Shown here: positions 7,970-18,433 of the stretch, one piece after another
Layout of the letters: the number at the start of each line of letters is the position of its first letter
How positions within the stretch are numbered: position 1 is the stretch's first letter
Source of the DNA: PRO6 sp035565775
GTDB lineage: Bacteria; Pseudomonadota; Alphaproteobacteria; Rhizobiales; Xanthobacteraceae
Direction of reading: 5' to 3'
Length of the DNA: 64,000 nt
Assembly: GCA_035565775.1 (NCBI GenBank)
Contig: DATMRW010000009.1
Location: 62,001 to 126,000, forward strand
The notes under the pieces: generated by a model
Told to the model about the DNA's origin: nothing
Databases searched by the model: none
The model's input: the letters and a program-made list of their open reading frames with translations, nothing else
Translations under genes and position numbers: made by a program

Positions 7970-9391
7970 ATGAACCAGATCGTCACTCGCTTTGCGCCTT
8001 CGCCGACCGGCTTCCTTCACATCGGAGGAGCACGAACCGCGCTGTTCAACTGGCTCTACGCGCGCGGGCGCGGCGGCAAGATGCTGTTGCGCATCGAGGA
8101 CACCGATCGCGAACGCTCGACCCAGGCGGCGATCGACGCGATCCTCGACGGCCTGAAGTGGCTCGGCCTCGATTGGGACAGCGACATCGTCTACCAGTAC
8201 GCCAACGCCCCGCGCCATCGCGCAGTTGCCGAGCAGATGCTCGCCGAGGGCAAGGCCTATTACTGCTACGCGACCGCCGAAGAACTGACCGAAATGCGCG
8301 AGAAGGCGAAGGCCGAGGGCCGCCCGATGCGCTATGACGGCCGCTGGCGCGACCGCGATCCGTCGGAGGCACCGGCCGGCGTCAAGCCGGTGATCCGCCT
8401 CAAGGCCCCGCAGACCGGCGAGACCGTGGTCGAGGACCAGGTGCAGGGCCGCGTCGTCTGGCAGAACGAAAATCTCGACGACCTCGTGCTGCTGCGCTCG
8501 GACGGCAACCCGACCTACATGCTCGCGGTGGTCGTCGACGACCACGACATGGGCGTGACGCACGTGATCCGCGGCGACGACCACCTCACCAATGCCGCCC
8601 GCCAGAAGCAGATCTACGACGCGCTCGGCTGGGATTTCCCGAACATGTCGCATATCCCGCTGATCCATGGCCCCGACGGCTCCAAGCTGTCGAAGCGGCA
8701 CGGCGCGCTCGGCGTCGATGCCTATCGAGCGATGGGCTATCTGCCCGAGGCGGTGCGCAACTATCTGGTCCGGCTCGGCTGGAGCCATGGCGACCAGGAA
8801 ATCTTCTCGACCGAGGAGATGACCAAGCTGTTCGACCTGCCGGCGATCGGCCGCTCGGCGGCGCGGTTCGATTTCGCCAAGCTCGAAAACCTCAACGGCT
8901 ACTATATCCGCCACGCCGATGACGAGGCGCTGGTGCAGGCGATCGAAGTCACCCTGCCCTTCATCTCGCAGGGCGAGGCGATCCGCCAGAAGCTCGATGC
9001 CGGCAGCCGCGCAAAACTGCTGCAGGCGATGCCCGGCCTCAAGGAGCGCGCAAAGACGCTGATCGAGCTGATCGACAGCGCCAACTACCTGTTCGCCGAC
9101 CGGCCGCTCACGGTCGAGCCGAAGGGCGCCGCGCTGCTCACGCCGGAAGTTCGCGCCATGATCGGCAATCTCCGAACCGCGCTGGAATCGGCCTCGCCGT
9201 GGACGGCGGAGGCCACCGAGGCGACGGTGCGGGCCTTTGCCGAGACTCACCAGCTCAAACTGGGCGCCGTCGCCCAACCGCTGCGCGTGGCGCTGACCGG
9301 AAAAACCACCTCTCCCGGAATTTTTGACGTCCTCGAAGTGCTCGGCCGCGAGGAATGTCTCGCCAGATTGGCCGATCAGGCCACCGCCTGA
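7970..9391 (+). CDS. gltX: Glutamyl-tRNA synthetase
   Basis: Class I aminoacyl-tRNA synthetase charging tRNA-Glu (and possibly tRNA-Gln, as is common in alphaproteobacteria). 473 residues, full length. The ATP-binding HIGH motif appears as FLHIGGART near residue 17, and the KMSKS motif as SKLSKRHGALG near residue 245. The anticodon-binding helical domain fills the C-terminal third. It is read away from comEC and is followed by a long palindrome (9431-9471) before gltA, so it is probably transcribed alone. Confidence 0.97.
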   Translation: MNQIVTRFAPSPTGFLHIGGARTALFNWLYARGRGGKMLLRIEDTDRERSTQAAIDAILDGLKWLGLDWDSDIVYQYANAPRHRAVAEQMLAEGKAYYCYATAEELTEMREKAKAEGRPMRYDGRWRDRDPSEAPAGVKPVIRLKAPQTGETVVEDQVQGRVVWQNENLDDLVLLRSDGNPTYMLAVVVDDHDMGVTHVIRGDDHLTNAARQKQIYDALGWDFPNMSHIPLIHGPDGSKLSKRHGALGVDAYRAMGYLPEAVRNYLVRLGWSHGDQEIFSTEEMTKLFDLPAIGRSAARFDFAKLENLNGYYIRHADDEALVQAIEVTLPFISQGEAIRQKLDAGSRAKLLQAMPGLKERAKTLIELIDSANYLFADRPLTVEPKGAALLTPEVRAMIGNLRTALESASPWTAEATEATVRAFAETHQLKLGAVAQPLRVALTGKTTSPGIFDVLEVLGREECLARLADQATA

Positions 9392-9430
9392 CGGTACCCG
9401 GGTCACACCCTAAACCGCCGGAACACGACA

Positions 9431-9471
9431 AACCGTCATAAATGCGGTATCTTCCGCAGGTTATGACGGTT
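9431..9471 (+). terminator. Long hairpin between gltX and gltA
   Basis: An 11-bp perfect inverted repeat AACCGTCATAA / TTATGACGGTT encloses a second 5-bp repeat TGCGG / CCGCA with a 6-base loop, giving one nearly continuous stem of 16 pairs that starts 40 bp after the gltX stop. No T-tract follows, so it may be a factor-dependent terminator, an RNA-stabilising 3' hairpin, or an operator for gltA, which begins 184 bp downstream. Confidence 0.6.
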
Positions 9472-9655
9472 GCCGGCCGATTTCGCGCGGCGGCAGGCGA
9501 TTTAACCTAGATCCATCCTCGCCTTTCTTCGTCTTGCAGCGCACACAGCAATACGTTAACCCATCGGCTCGCGATGACTAGAATCCCGGCCTTGCCGCCA
9601 TATCTAGGGATGGAAGGCTAGGCCGGTTCCGCAACGATCTTGCCGGGGACCTCTA

Positions 9656-10960
<1,305 letters not shown>

Positions 10961-11023
10961 CGCCTGACAGGCGCGGGAGGACCACCCTCCCCGCGCCCCG
11001 GCGATCCGGGCAGACGACGAAAC

Positions 11024-11058
11024 AAAACGGCCGGAGCGATCATCGCTCCGGCCGTTTT
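11024..11058. terminator. Bidirectional terminator between gltA and lpxB
   Basis: A perfect 17-bp inverted repeat from AAAACGGCCGG to CCGGCCGTTTT with a single central base. Read on either strand, the GC-rich stem ends in four or more T residues. It lies 63 bp after the gltA stop and 28 bp after the lpxB stop, so it can serve both convergent genes. Confidence 0.92.
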
Positions 11059-11085
11059 GCTTTTCAGGTTGTGCGAGGGCGACGC

Positions 11086-12258
11086 CTAGCGCATCGCCGC
11101 GAGAACCATATCGGCGGCGCATTCGCTGGGCGTGCGCCCGCCGGTCGACATGATGGTGTCGAGCCGGGCGAAGGCATCGACCTGACGCTGCCGCCGCGGC
11201 GTATCGAGCAGAATGTCGCGCAGGGCCGGCGCGAGCTTTTCCGCCGTGCAGTCGTTCTGGATGAATTCCGGCACGACGTTGTCGCCGACCACGAGGTTGG
11301 CGAGGATGACCGTCGAGGTGCGGATGATTTTGGTAATGATCCACGCCTCGACCGCGCCGGCCTTGTAGGCGGCCACCATCGGCACGCCGGCGATCGCCAG
11401 CTCCAGCGTCACCGTGCCGGACTTCGCCAGCGCCGCCCGCGCGCTGCGGAACGCGGCGGTCTTTTCTGCTTCGCCGATGACGACCCGCGGCTTCACCGGC
11501 CAGTCCTTCACGGCTTCCAGCACCGCCGCCTCGACATGCGGCATGATCGGCACCACGAGCTCGAACTCGGCGCCGCCCGCCCGGAGCTGCCCGAGCGTCT
11601 CGCCGAAAATCTTCATGTGGTGAAAAATCTCGCTGCGGCGGCTGCCCGGCAGCGCGAGAAGCACCGGCGGCTGCGCGTTGCGCCGCTGCGCCTCCTCTGC
11701 ATTCGGGCGCAGCACGTCCAGCCGCTCGATCAGCGGGTGGCCGACATAGCTGCACGGCGGCCCGCCGAGCCTGCGATGCACCTCCGGCTCGAAGGGGAGC
11801 AGCGCCATCACATGATCGACCGAACCGCGCATGGCCTTCGCGCGGCCCGAGCGCCAGGCCCAGACCGACGGCGAGACGTAGGCGACGACCGGCAGGTCCT
11901 TGGACCGGGCGCGAATGCGCTTGGCGAGGCGAAGATTGAAGTCGGGACTGTCGATCAGCACGACGACGTCGGGCCTTGCGGCGACCGCCGCGTCCGCGGT
12001 CTCGCGCAGCCGCCGCAAGATCAGCGGCAGGCTTTTGACGACGGCGGCGAGCCCGATGATCGAAAGCTCCTCGATCGGGAACAGCGTCGTCAGCCCCTCC
12101 GCCGCCATGGTGCGGCCGCCGACCCCGGCGAAGCGGACATTGCCGCCGAGCTTCTCGCGCAGCGTCCGCATCAGGGCGGAGCCGAGCCGGTCGCCGGATT
12201 CCTCGGTCGCGACGAGATAGACCAGCTTTTCCCGCGCATCCGTCATGGCAGCACTCAC
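11086..12258 (-). CDS. lpxB: Lipid-A-disaccharide synthase
   Basis: Peripheral membrane glycosyltransferase (GT19) that joins UDP-2,3-diacylglucosamine and lipid X to make the lipid A disaccharide. 390 residues, normal. Family features: KLVYLVATEESGDRLGS at the N-terminus (the family's AGExSGD motif is altered to ATEESGD), FAGVGGRTM, VVLIDSPDFNLRLAKR, YVSPSVWAWR and LPGSRRSEI. It is the last gene of the lpxD-fabZ-lpxA-lpxI-lpxB operon; its start overlaps the lpxI stop by 4 bp (ATGA), indicating translational coupling. Confidence 0.96.
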   Translation of the reverse strand: MSAAMTDAREKLVYLVATEESGDRLGSALMRTLREKLGGNVRFAGVGGRTMAAEGLTTLFPIEELSIIGLAAVVKSLPLILRRLRETADAAVAARPDVVVLIDSPDFNLRLAKRIRARSKDLPVVAYVSPSVWAWRSGRAKAMRGSVDHVMALLPFEPEVHRRLGGPPCSYVGHPLIERLDVLRPNAEEAQRRNAQPPVLLALPGSRRSEIFHHMKIFGETLGQLRAGGAEFELVVPIMPHVEAAVLEAVKDWPVKPRVVIGEAEKTAAFRSARAALAKSGTVTLELAIAGVPMVAAYKAGAVEAWIITKIIRTSTVILANLVVGDNVVPEFIQNDCTAEKLAPALRDILLDTPRRQRQVDAFARLDTIMSTGGRTPSECAADMVLAAMR

Positions 12259-13136
12259 TGCGGCAGGCCGACGACGAACAGGCCGTCGCGGTCGGCATCA
12301 TCGATCATGGTTTGGGCATCGGCGACAATGGCGTTACCGGCGACGATGGCGATGCCCGCCAGTCCGGCCTTCCTGGCGTTGATCACGGTCTGCGGGCCGA
12401 TCGTCGGCAGGTCGAAGCGCAGGTCCTGCCCCTGCTTCACCGCCTTCACGAGCGCCCCGCGGCCGGCCTCGTAGCGCAGCGCGCGGCTTTCGCGCAGCGC
12501 CTCGACGCGCGCCAGCATCGCATCCGTCCCCTCGATGCCCTCGACGGCAACGACGTGGCCGTCGATCACCACCACAGCCTGCCCGACATCGAAGGGCGCG
12601 AGCGCCGTCAGCACCTCGCGCCCCTTGGCGATGTCGGCGGCGACGCGCGCATCGGGCTGCTTCCGCGTCAGGCTGCCTTCCGGCATCAGGAGGTTCGGCG
12701 CGACATCGCGGATGCCGAGCATGCGAAATCCGTGCTGCTCGAAAATCTTGCCTACGCGGGTGAGAAGATGATCGTCGCCGCCGCGGAAGGCGGAAAACAC
12801 CTGCGGCATCACCAAGAGCGTGCCGAAGTCGAGTCGGATTTCGGACAGCGAGGGGCGCACCAGATTGCCGATGAATACGATGTCGCGGCAGCCTTCGGCG
12901 CGCATCAGCTTTTTCAGGGCGCCGAACTGGCCGATCGAAATCCAGTGGTGGCGATAGTTTTGCACCCGCGCCTTGTCGCAGAAGCCACGCAGCGCGAACA
13001 GCACCGCCTGCCCGCCCTGCGCCGCTATGGCATCGGCGGCGGCGAAGGGCAATGCGCCCCCGCCGGCGATCAGGCCGATGGGCGAGGCAAAGCCGCTCGC
13101 AGCTTCAGCGGTCGCAGTCGCCGTTTCACCCGACAA
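12255..13136 (-). CDS. lpxI: UDP-2,3-diacylglucosamine pyrophosphatase LpxI
   Basis: Hydrolyses UDP-2,3-diacylglucosamine to lipid X and UMP, the alphaproteobacterial replacement for LpxH. Recognised by IGLIAGGGALPFAAADA at the N-terminus, GQFGALKKLMRAEGCRDIVFIG, RGGDDHLLTRVGKIFE and the C-terminal block LPTIGPQTVINARKAG. The frame is open to a GTG at 13184, but that would overlap lpxA by 34 bp. A TTG at 13136 has a good GGAGG nine bases upstream and begins 14 bp after the lpxA stop, so it is preferred (293 residues). It lies between lpxA and lpxB, where lipid A synthesis needs it. Confidence 0.92.
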   Translation of the reverse strand: MSGETATATAEAASGFASPIGLIAGGGALPFAAADAIAAQGGQAVLFALRGFCDKARVQNYRHHWISIGQFGALKKLMRAEGCRDIVFIGNLVRPSLSEIRLDFGTLLVMPQVFSAFRGGDDHLLTRVGKIFEQHGFRMLGIRDVAPNLLMPEGSLTRKQPDARVAADIAKGREVLTALAPFDVGQAVVVIDGHVVAVEGIEGTDAMLARVEALRESRALRYEAGRGALVKAVKQGQDLRFDLPTIGPQTVINARKAGLAGIAIVAGNAIVADAQTMIDDADRDGLFVVGLPQ

Positions 13137-13150
13137 GGCTGAGCCTCCGT

Positions 13151-13954
13151 TCAGGCCGCGCCGGAACCGACTTTCGGCAGGCACAGGCTGCGGTGTTCAC
13201 CACCATCGATGAACGCCAGAATCTCGTCGATCGCCGGGTCCTCCCCGGCGTGCCCCTTCGCCCGCGCCACGCGCTCGGCGAACACGCCGGGGCCGTGGAA
13301 CAGGACCTTGTAGAAGGCATGAACCGCCTTGATGCGCTCGCGCGTGAACTTGCGGCGGCGCATGCCGACGATGTTCAGGCCCTCCAGCTCGGCATACTGG
13401 CCGTTGACGAGGCCGAAGGGAATGACGTCACCGCGAACGCCGCACACCCCGCCGATCATCGCCTGCGCGCCGATCCGGGTGAACTGGTGCGCAGCCGAAA
13501 GCCCGCCCATGAACACGAAGTCGCCGATGATGCAGTGGCCGCCGAGCGTCGCCGAGGTGGCGAAGATCACGTCGTTGCCAACCTGGCAGTCGTGGCCGAC
13601 ATGGGCGTTGTTCATGAAGTAGCCGCGCTCGCCGACGCGCGTGACGCCGCCGCCATTGACGGTGCCGACATTCATCGTCACGCCCTCGCGCAACGTGCAG
13701 TCGTCGCCGATGAACAGGCTGGTCGGCTCGCCGCGATAGGCCAGCGACTGCGGCGCCGTGCCCAGCGAGACGAAGGGCGAAATCTTGCACCTGGCGCCGA
13801 TGGTGGTTTTACCGGTGACGAGCACATGGCTCATCAACTGCGTTTCGCTGCCGATGACGACGTCACGGCCGATCACGCAGAAGGGACCGATGAAGGCGCC
13901 CTCGCCGATCACCGCGCCATCTTCGATCCGCGCGGTGGGGTCGATATTGCTCAT
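13151..13954 (-). CDS. lpxA: UDP-N-acetylglucosamine acyltransferase
   Basis: First committed step of lipid A synthesis: transfer of a 3-hydroxyacyl chain from acyl carrier protein to UDP-GlcNAc. 267 residues. The N-terminal two thirds is a left-handed beta-helix of hexapeptide repeats (from IDPTARIEDGAVIGEGAFIG onward). The catalytic His sits in MNNAHVGHDCQVG, and the C-terminal helical domain contains RRRKFTRERIKAVHAFYK. It sits 93 bp downstream of fabZ in the lpx operon. Confidence 0.98.
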   Translation of the reverse strand: MSNIDPTARIEDGAVIGEGAFIGPFCVIGRDVVIGSETQLMSHVLVTGKTTIGARCKISPFVSLGTAPQSLAYRGEPTSLFIGDDCTLREGVTMNVGTVNGGGVTRVGERGYFMNNAHVGHDCQVGNDVIFATSATLGGHCIIGDFVFMGGLSAAHQFTRIGAQAMIGGVCGVRGDVIPFGLVNGQYAELEGLNIVGMRRRKFTRERIKAVHAFYKVLFHGPGVFAERVARAKGHAGEDPAIDEILAFIDGGEHRSLCLPKVGSGAA

Positions 13955-14047
13955 GCATGCCTTCTTGGAAGTGGGTTCATTGCATCAAAATTTTTCGCGA
14001 GCGCTCCTGCGCCGCCCCGACAAGCCGGAGGCGACAACAGCCGCTCC

Positions 14048-14506
14048 TTAGTCGGTCAGCATCGCGCCGACATCCGCTTCGGCGACGATCTTGTCGCCAA
14101 CGCGGGCCTCGCCATGGAACCACCACATCGCCCGCTTGCGGCCGATGCTGGTCATGTGAAACTCGACCGTGTCGCCTGGCATCACCGGCTTGCGGAATTT
14201 GCACTTGTCGATGGTCAGGAAGTAAACCGCGTTCGGCTTCTCCGTCCCCTCGACCGACTTGATGCCGATCACGCCCGCCGTCTGCGCCATCGCCTCGATC
14301 AAAAGCACGCCGGGATAGACCGGACGCTCGGGGAAATGGCCCTGAAACGCCGGCTCGTTGATCGTGACGTTCTTGATGCCGATGCCGCTGTAGTCCTCAC
14401 GGATGTTGATCACGCGGTCGATCAGCAGAAACGGATAGCGATGCGGCAGGGTCTTGAGGATTTCAGCAATGTCGACGCATTCGACTTTAATGGGTGATTG
14501 CATCAA
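14048..14506 (-). CDS. fabZ: 3-hydroxyacyl-ACP dehydratase FabZ
   Basis: Hot-dog-fold dehydratase of fatty acid elongation, which competes with LpxA and LpxD for 3-hydroxyacyl-ACP and so balances phospholipid and lipid A synthesis. 152 residues. HRYPFLLIDRV is near residue 22, and the active-site His and Glu lie in HFPERPVYPGVLLIEAMAQ. Its first codon overlaps the lpxD stop by 4 bp. Confidence 0.98.
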   Translation of the reverse strand: MMQSPIKVECVDIAEILKTLPHRYPFLLIDRVINIREDYSGIGIKNVTINEPAFQGHFPERPVYPGVLLIEAMAQTAGVIGIKSVEGTEKPNAVYFLTIDKCKFRKPVMPGDTVEFHMTSIGRKRAMWWFHGEARVGDKIVAEADVGAMLTD

Positions 14507-15588
14507 TCCTGTCCCCCGGTTTTAGATGCGCGCTGACGCGGCGGCGCGGTGACCGTGCCGTATTGCGCCAGGTTTTCGATGACCTTGATTTCACGCAGCC
14601 ACTGCTTGGCTGGCTTGGCGAAAATGCCGCCCCACCGCTCGTTCGGCGGGATGTCGTCCTTGACCCCGGCCATGGCCGCGACCTGCGAGCCTTCGCCGAT
14701 GGTGAGGTGATTGTTGAGCCCGGCCTTGGCGCCGAGGGCGACGTTGTCCTCAAGCGTCAGGCTGCCCGCGAGGCCGCACTGGGCCAGCACGAGGCAATTG
14801 CGGCCGATATAGACGTTGTGGCCGACCTGCACCTGATTATCGATCTTGCTGCCCTCGCCGATCACGGTATCGCGCAGGCTGCCGCGATCGATCGTCGTTC
14901 CCGCGCCGATCTCGACATTGTTCTGGATCAGCACCCGGCCGGTCTGCGGAATCTTTACATGCCCATCGCGGGTCTGGATGTACCCGAAGCCGTCCTGCCC
15001 GAAATGGCAGCCCGGATGGACCACGACGTTGTTGCCGATATAGGTGTACATCAGCGTCGAATTGGCGCCGATGCAGCAATCGCGCCCGATCTTGACGCCG
15101 GCGCCGATCATGCAGCCGGCCCCGATCAGGGTGCCCGAGCCGATCTCGACGTCCGGGCCGATCACGGCCAGCGGCTCGACCACGACGCCATCCTCGAGGC
15201 GCGCCGTCTCGTGGATCACCGCCCGCGGCGAAATGTTTTCGCTGCCAAAGAATGACGGCGGGCGCAGCGAGTCGGGGTGCAGTTCGCGCCCGATGGCGAC
15301 GAAGACGTGGAACGGCTCCTCGGCGCGCAGCACCGCGACATGGGCCGGCACCATCTTCTCATAACGCTTGCCGACGATACAGGCCCCTGCCTGTGTGGTG
15401 GCGAGCAGCGGCGCATATTTGAGATTGTCGAAAAACACGAGGTCGCGCGGCCCGGCCTCATCCAGCGAGGCGAGCCCGCGCATCTGGCGGTCACCGCAAG
15501 CCGGATCGGCCAGCTCGATGCCCGCGCGCGCCGCGATCTCCGCGAGCGTGAAAGGCGGCGGCGATTTGAAGAATGCGGGCTGTGTCAT
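14503..15588 (-). CDS. lpxD: UDP-3-O-(3-hydroxyacyl)glucosamine N-acyltransferase
   Basis: Third step of lipid A synthesis, N-acylation of UDP-3-O-acylglucosamine. The C-terminal two thirds is a hexapeptide-repeat helix; the catalytic His is in NQVQVGHNVYIGRN. The N-terminal uridine-binding domain begins FTLAEIAARAGIEL. The frame is open to 15657, but the family N-terminus matches the ATG at 15588 (MTQPAFFKS), giving 361 residues; a GTG at 15618 is an alternative. First gene of the lpx operon. A strong terminator (15805-15832) separates it from bamA, so it probably has its own promoter. Confidence 0.95.
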   Translation of the reverse strand: MTQPAFFKSPPPFTLAEIAARAGIELADPACGDRQMRGLASLDEAGPRDLVFFDNLKYAPLLATTQAGACIVGKRYEKMVPAHVAVLRAEEPFHVFVAIGRELHPDSLRPPSFFGSENISPRAVIHETARLEDGVVVEPLAVIGPDVEIGSGTLIGAGCMIGAGVKIGRDCCIGANSTLMYTYIGNNVVVHPGCHFGQDGFGYIQTRDGHVKIPQTGRVLIQNNVEIGAGTTIDRGSLRDTVIGEGSKIDNQVQVGHNVYIGRNCLVLAQCGLAGSLTLEDNVALGAKAGLNNHLTIGEGSQVAAMAGVKDDIPPNERWGGIFAKPAKQWLREIKVIENLAQYGTVTAPPRQRASKTGGQD

Positions 15589-15804
15589 TCCATCCGCGGG
15601 ATGTGGTTGCGTCGTCACTGAAAAGCCTTCGCCGAACTGATTACAGGTTCGCACCACGAAACCAGCACAAAATCAAGCAGAAGCTCGCTTTTTGCCCCTG
15701 CTCGTTTTGCCGGTCCGATTGGTTGAGAGGCCAGGCCCTGAACGCGCGCGGCCCGTCAGGTCGACCTTGAGCGCGGGAGGAATGCCACGGGAGCCCAAAA
15801 AGAA

Positions 15805-15832
15805 CAATGCCCGGGACGAGGCCCGGGCATTG
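15805..15832 (-). terminator. Rho-independent terminator after bamA
   Basis: An 11-bp perfect inverted repeat CAATGCCCGGG / CCCGGGCATTG with a 6-base loop, starting 28 bp beyond the bamA stop. On the minus strand it is followed at once by a TTCTTTTT tract. It splits the rseP-bamA transcript from lpxD-fabZ-lpxA. Confidence 0.92.
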
Positions 15833-15860
15833 CGTAGATCGTTTTGGTGGGCCGCCTTCG

Positions 15861-18371
15861 TCAGAAGGTGGTTCCGCCGCCGAACCGGAATTCCTGGACC
15901 CGGTCGTACTTACCCTTGGACAGCGGCACCGCGTAGTCGAAGCGGAGCGGACCAAACGGCGACTGCCAGATCAGACCCACACCGACGGAGCTGCGCACTG
16001 TGTTGTCGTCGAACGGATCGAAGGTACGCGCCGCAAGGTCCGGGGGAATCGGCACGCCGGGGAATGGCGGGCCCTTGTAGCCGTAGAGCGAACCGACGTC
16101 GGCGAAGACCGCGCCCTTCAGACCAACTTCCTTGGGCAGGAACCAGAACGGCATCTGCAATTCGGCCGATGCGCCCCAATAGGTGGTGCCGCCGAGAGCG
16201 TCGCCGTAGCCGAACGTCGCCCAGTTCGAGATGTCGCGCGGACCAATACCCGACGGAGCGAAGCCGCGAACGAGGTTCGGACCCATCTGGAAATGATCGA
16301 GCATGCGCAGGTTGTTGTCGCCGATCTTGGTCAACACACCACCCTGCACGCGCAGGATACCGACGATATCCGAGACCAGCGGCGAGTAGTACTTCGCGTC
16401 ACCCGTGGTCTTCAGATAGGTCACATCGCCACCGACGCCGGCATAGTCCTGCTTGAGGTCGATCAGGAAGCCCGAGGTCGGGTTGATGTTGTTGTCGAGC
16501 GTGTTGTAGGTCAACGTATAGCCGAGCATCGACGTGTTGACCGCGCCTTGCTGCAACTCGATCAGGACCGGCAACGAGATGTTGGTGGTGGCCGGATTGA
16601 GCAGCGCGGTCGGCAGGTTGATCTCCTGACGATAGAACGAATAGCGCAGCTGCAGCGTCAGGTCTTCGCGCAGGGCGAAGCCGAGACGTGTGCTGAAGCC
16701 AGACGTCTTGGTGTCGTAGGAGATGTAGCTGTTGGCGAGCTGCTGGCGCTGGAACAGGTCGAGGCCGAGCGCCACCCGGTAGTCGAGCAGGTAAGGCTCG
16801 ACGAAGGACAGCGAGTAGCCGCGGGCATACTGGCCGTACTGGACCGACGCCTTGGCGAACAGGCCGCGACCGAGGAAGTTGCGCTCGGAGACGCTGACTT
16901 CGCCCAGCACGCCGTCGGAGGTCGAGTAACCGCCCGACACCGAGAATTCGCCGGTCGACTTCTCTTCGAGGTCCACGTTCAGGACCACGCGGTCTGCGGC
17001 CGAGCCGGCTTCCGAGCTGATCTTGACCGACTTGAAGTAGTCGAGGTTCTTCAGGCGGCGCTCGGCGCGGTCCACAAGGGCGCGGTTGTAGGCATCGCCT
17101 TCCGAGAGGTCGAACTCACGGCGGATGACGTAATCGCGGGTGCGGGTGTTGCCGCGCACATTGATGCGCTCGATGTAGGTGCGCGCACCTTCCTGGATCG
17201 AGAACACCAGCGCAACGGTGCGATTCTCAAAGTTGCGGTCGCCGCGCGGACGAACGGTCGCGAAGGCATAGCCGCGGCGCGAGGCCTCGATGGTGATGTC
17301 CTCAATGGACTTCTCCACCGACACCGCGTTGTAAACCGAGCCCGGGCTGACATGCGAGAAGCTGCGCAGCGAGTTGGCGTCGAGCGTCGGGATGGTCGAT
17401 TCGAACTCGACCGACGACACGCGATACTGCGCACCCTCTTCGATCTTGAAGGTGACGTTGAAGCCCTTCTTCTGCGGATCGTACTCGGTGAGCGCAGCCA
17501 CCACCTGCACGTCGGCATAGCCGTGCGTCAGGTAGAAACGGCGAATCAGATCGCGGTCGGCCTCGACCCGGTCCGGATCGTAGACGTCGCCGGAAGCGAG
17601 GAAGCTGAGCAGATTGGATTCGCGGGTCTTGATGACGTCTTTCAGGCGATAGGACGAGAACGCCTGATTGCCGACGAAGTCGATCGAGCTGACGCCGGTC
17701 TTCACGCCTTCGCTGATCTCGAACACGAGATCGACGCGGTTGTTCGGCCCCTCGATGATCACCGGGTTGACGCGGACGTCGTAGCGGCCCGAGCGGCGAT
17801 AGATTTCGGCGATGCGCTGGGCGTCGGCCTGCACGAGCGGGCGCGACAGCGCGCCGCGCGGCTTCGACTGCACTTCAGCGGTCAGCTGCTCGTCCTTGAT
17901 CTTCTTGTTGCCCTCGAAGGCAACGCGGCCGATCACCGGGTTTTCGACGACCGTGACGACCAGACGACCGCCCTGATTGCCGAGGCGCACATCCTCGAAC
18001 AGGCCGGTCGCAATCAGCGCCTTGAGGCCGTCGTCGATCGCGGCATTGTCCAGACGTCCGCCCGGCCCCGGCCGGAAATAGGAGCGAATGGTATCAGCCT
18101 CAACGCGGCGGTTACCCTGAACGATGATGGAGGACACCGACTGAGCCATTGCCGGCGTAGCCAATACGGAAGCGGTCACCATCACCGTTGCCGGCGCTGG
18201 AACCGAGATAAGGGCAGCAACCACGCTCCCCCGCAACATACGCAATCCGACCATCATGCGCGGAGCGCCCTCTTCATTCATTCCAAGCCGATCCGCACCT
18301 TCCGCAGGTCGGCAGATTCCCAATATCTTGTTCCGCTTGTAGCCAATTTTTTCGAGCAGGCAAATGTTCAT
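15861..18371 (-). CDS. bamA: Outer membrane protein assembly factor BamA
   Basis: Omp85-family barrel that folds and inserts outer-membrane proteins. Five POTRA domains follow the signal sequence (first begins VSSIIVQGNRRVEADTIRSYF), then the 16-strand barrel with the conserved loop-6 VRGF in NLVRGFAPSGIGPRD, ending in a C-terminal Phe (GGGTTF) as the insertion signal requires. As drawn it has 836 residues with a long, charged lead before the signal peptide. Met39 or Met40 (MMVGLRMLRGS) would give the more usual start, with cleavage after TPAMAQ. It follows rseP by 62 bp. Confidence 0.96.
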   Translation of the reverse strand: MNICLLEKIGYKRNKILGICRPAEGADRLGMNEEGAPRMMVGLRMLRGSVVAALISVPAPATVMVTASVLATPAMAQSVSSIIVQGNRRVEADTIRSYFRPGPGGRLDNAAIDDGLKALIATGLFEDVRLGNQGGRLVVTVVENPVIGRVAFEGNKKIKDEQLTAEVQSKPRGALSRPLVQADAQRIAEIYRRSGRYDVRVNPVIIEGPNNRVDLVFEISEGVKTGVSSIDFVGNQAFSSYRLKDVIKTRESNLLSFLASGDVYDPDRVEADRDLIRRFYLTHGYADVQVVAALTEYDPQKKGFNVTFKIEEGAQYRVSSVEFESTIPTLDANSLRSFSHVSPGSVYNAVSVEKSIEDITIEASRRGYAFATVRPRGDRNFENRTVALVFSIQEGARTYIERINVRGNTRTRDYVIRREFDLSEGDAYNRALVDRAERRLKNLDYFKSVKISSEAGSAADRVVLNVDLEEKSTGEFSVSGGYSTSDGVLGEVSVSERNFLGRGLFAKASVQYGQYARGYSLSFVEPYLLDYRVALGLDLFQRQQLANSYISYDTKTSGFSTRLGFALREDLTLQLRYSFYRQEINLPTALLNPATTNISLPVLIELQQGAVNTSMLGYTLTYNTLDNNINPTSGFLIDLKQDYAGVGGDVTYLKTTGDAKYYSPLVSDIVGILRVQGGVLTKIGDNNLRMLDHFQMGPNLVRGFAPSGIGPRDISNWATFGYGDALGGTTYWGASAELQMPFWFLPKEVGLKGAVFADVGSLYGYKGPPFPGVPIPPDLAARTFDPFDDNTVRSSVGVGLIWQSPFGPLRFDYAVPLSKGKYDRVQEFRFGGGTTF

Positions 18372-18433
18372 TCGCTAACCGATTTCAATTTCGTCACAAC
18401 ACGTTGCCTATCGGCCACTTAAAATGGCGCTAC

